DNA of 35,661 bases from Pararhodospirillum oryzae (GTDB lineage: Bacteria; Pseudomonadota; Alphaproteobacteria; Rhodospirillales; Rhodospirillaceae), in the NCBI RefSeq assembly GCF_007992075.1, contig NZ_BJZO01000044.1, positions 1 to 35,661 of the forward strand, given 5' to 3'. Shown piece by piece: positions 34,276 to 35,661 of the stretch (within the stretch, counting starts at the first letter, position 1; every line of letters starts with the position of its first letter). The notes below the pieces were generated by a model. It worked only from the letters and a program-made list of their open reading frames with translations. It did no database searches and was not told the DNA's origin. The position numbers and the translations under genes are program-made.

Positions 34276-35625
34276 ATGCCCGATGTGCGTGCCCCGCGCG
34301 GGTTGATCATCGCCGCTCCCGCCTCGGGATCGGGCAAGACCACCGTCACCTTGGGCCTGCTGCGTGCCCTGACCCGCCAGGGCCGGGCCGTGGTCGGGGC
34401 CAAGGCCGGGCCCGACTACATCGACCCCGCCTTTCACGCGGCGGCCACCGGCCGTTCGTGCGTCAACCTTGATACCTGGGCCATGCCCGGCCCGGTGGTT
34501 CATGCCCTGGCCGCCCATGCCGGGCGCGAGTCCGGGCTGGTGATCGCAGAAGGGGTGATGGGGTTGTTCGACGGCGCCCTGGGCACGTCCGACCCCGGGG
34601 CCGACGGCTCGGCGGCGGCGCTGGCCGCGGGCACCGGCTGGCCGGTGGTGCTGGTGGTGCCGGTCAAGGGCATGGCGGCCAGCGTCGCCCCCCTGGTGGC
34701 CGGGTTCGCCCGCCACCGCCCCGAGGTGCCCGTGGCCGGGGTGATCTTGAACCGGGTGGGCTCAACCCGTCACCTGGAGGCCCTGCGCGCCGCCCTGGCC
34801 GCCAGCGTGCCCGAGGTGGCTGTCCTGGGTGGCCTCCCGGCCCAGGCCGCGCTCAGCGTGCCCGAACGCCACCTGGGTCTGGTTCAGGCCGGCGAGCACC
34901 CGGCCCTGGCCGCCTTCCTCGACGCGGCCGCCGACGCCGTGGCCACCCACGTGGACCTGGATGCGGTGGCCGCCCTGGCCCGGCCCCTTGCGCCGCCCGG
35001 CCCTGGGGGCGAGGCGCCCGTGCCCGTGCCCCCGCCGGGCCGTCACGTCGCCGTGGCCCGCGACATCGCCTTTGCCTTCTGTTACCCGGCCACGCTTGAT
35101 GGCTGGCGGGCGGCGGGCAGCCGGGTGAGTTTCTTTTCCCCCCTGGCCGACGAGGCGCCGGCACCGGATGCCGACGCCGTGTATCTGCCCGGAGGCTATC
35201 CGGAGCTGCACGCCGCCCGTCTGGCCGCCAGCCGGGTTTTCCTGCCCGCCCTGCGCGCCGCCGCCGCCCGGGGCGTGGCCGTTTTCGGGGAATGCGGGGG
35301 CTACATGGTTCTGGGGCGCAGCCTGACCGACGCGGAAGGCGTGGTTCACCCCATGGCCGACCTGCTGCCGGTGGGAACCAGCTTCCAGCACCGGGCGCGG
35401 GCGCTGGGCTACCGCGCGGTCACGTTCCTGGAGCCGGGGCCCGGAGTCGCTGCGGGCACGCACGCGCGCGGTCACGAATTCCATTACGCCACCATCACCG
35501 CCGAGTCGCCCGAGGGACGCCTGTATCGGGTGCGCGATGCCGCCGGCCAGGACCGGGGCCTGGCCGGGCACCGGCGCGGTCCGGTGGCCGGGGGCTTCGT
35601 GCACCTGGTGGCCATGGCGCCGTAA
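34276..35625 (+). CDS. cobB: Cobyrinate a,c-diamide synthase CobB
   Basis: Amidates the a- and c-acetate side chains of (hydrogeno)cobyrinate using glutamine and ATP in corrin ring synthesis. The 449-residue protein has P-loop ASGSGKTT (16-23), then GAKAGPDYIDPAFH and EGVMGLFDG (Mg and ATP site). The C-terminal class I glutamine amidotransferase domain carries the nucleophile in FGECGGYM (about C340) and the His in GHEFHYAT. AAGGA at 34261-34265 precedes the ATG. CbiA (cobalt-early) and CobB (cobalt-late) cannot be told apart with certainty from this alone. It ends 36 bp before the window edge. Confidence 0.93.
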   Translation: MPDVRAPRGLIIAAPASGSGKTTVTLGLLRALTRQGRAVVGAKAGPDYIDPAFHAAATGRSCVNLDTWAMPGPVVHALAAHAGRESGLVIAEGVMGLFDGALGTSDPGADGSAAALAAGTGWPVVLVVPVKGMAASVAPLVAGFARHRPEVPVAGVILNRVGSTRHLEALRAALAASVPEVAVLGGLPAQAALSVPERHLGLVQAGEHPALAAFLDAAADAVATHVDLDAVAALARPLAPPGPGGEAPVPVPPPGRHVAVARDIAFAFCYPATLDGWRAAGSRVSFFSPLADEAPAPDADAVYLPGGYPELHAARLAASRVFLPALRAAAARGVAVFGECGGYMVLGRSLTDAEGVVHPMADLLPVGTSFQHRARALGYRAVTFLEPGPGVAAGTHARGHEFHYATITAESPEGRLYRVRDAAGQDRGLAGHRRGPVAGGFVHLVAMAP

Positions 35626-35661
35626 CGGGGTGTCTTAACGGGTTATTGGCAGGGCATGTGT

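Overview
The window is high-GC bacterial DNA whose protein families point to an alphaproteobacterium. The genes crtI and crtB, the corrinoid genes cobA and cobB, and GANTC motifs typical of CcrM-methylating alphaproteobacteria suggest a purple non-sulfur phototroph of the Rhodospirillales. The family and genus are inferred from gene content only; no rRNA, tRNA, CRISPR array or transposase was seen.

Layout, left to right. (1) 170-4822: a 1550-residue, two-helix membrane-anchored coiled-coil protein with 21 exact 29-residue repeats. (2) 5227-7960: overlapping crtI-crtB (phytoene desaturase and synthase), preceded by terminator-like hairpins and followed by a strong hairpin. (3) 8034-14573: a 45-aa membrane protein, then the conserved outer-membrane biogenesis and housekeeping order lptD-surA-pdxA-rsmA with overlapping or close junctions. 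(4) 14623-16730: a DUF2235 hydrolase fused to a LecA-like lectin domain, and a small putative lipoprotein. (5) 16731-19714: almost no coding DNA. It holds seven same-orientation copies of a 90-bp element with a perfect DnaA box (TGTGGATAA on the given strand, TTATCCACA on the other), a second degenerate DnaA box and paired GANTC sites at rigid distances. One nucleotidyltransferase-like gene sits between copies 6 and 7. This is the most unusual part of the window. (6) 19715-21520: a Sfp-type phosphopantetheinyl transferase, then an AT-rich patch carrying a probable PBECR-like nuclease gene and a candidate structured RNA. (7) 21521-24717, minus strand: an HD-GYP c-di-GMP phosphodiesterase and a Cache-domain chemoreceptor. 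(8) 25044-28454: ilvD, a DUF1640 coiled-coil membrane protein and an ABC-2 permease. (9) 28568-30354, minus strand: an AAA ATPase gene overlapping a PIN-domain gene, a candidate defence or toxin pair. (10) 30398-35625: a glycosyltransferase, then divergent cobA, a TauE/SafE-like membrane protein, a SCO copper chaperone and cobB.

Several themes connect the genes. Envelope assembly is represented by lptD, surA, the lipoprotein and the glycosyltransferase. Photosynthetic pigment supply is represented by crtIB. Tetrapyrrole and cytochrome oxidase maturation is represented by cobA, the TauE-like protein, SCO and cobB. The stretch 16.7-21.5 kb is accessory in character: it is repetitive, partly AT-rich, and carries toxin-like and replication-like signals. 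The window has none of the usual origin neighbours (dnaA, hemE, mnmG, parAB), so whether the DnaA-box array is an origin, a DnaA-titration locus or a dispersed repeat family cannot be settled from the sequence alone.
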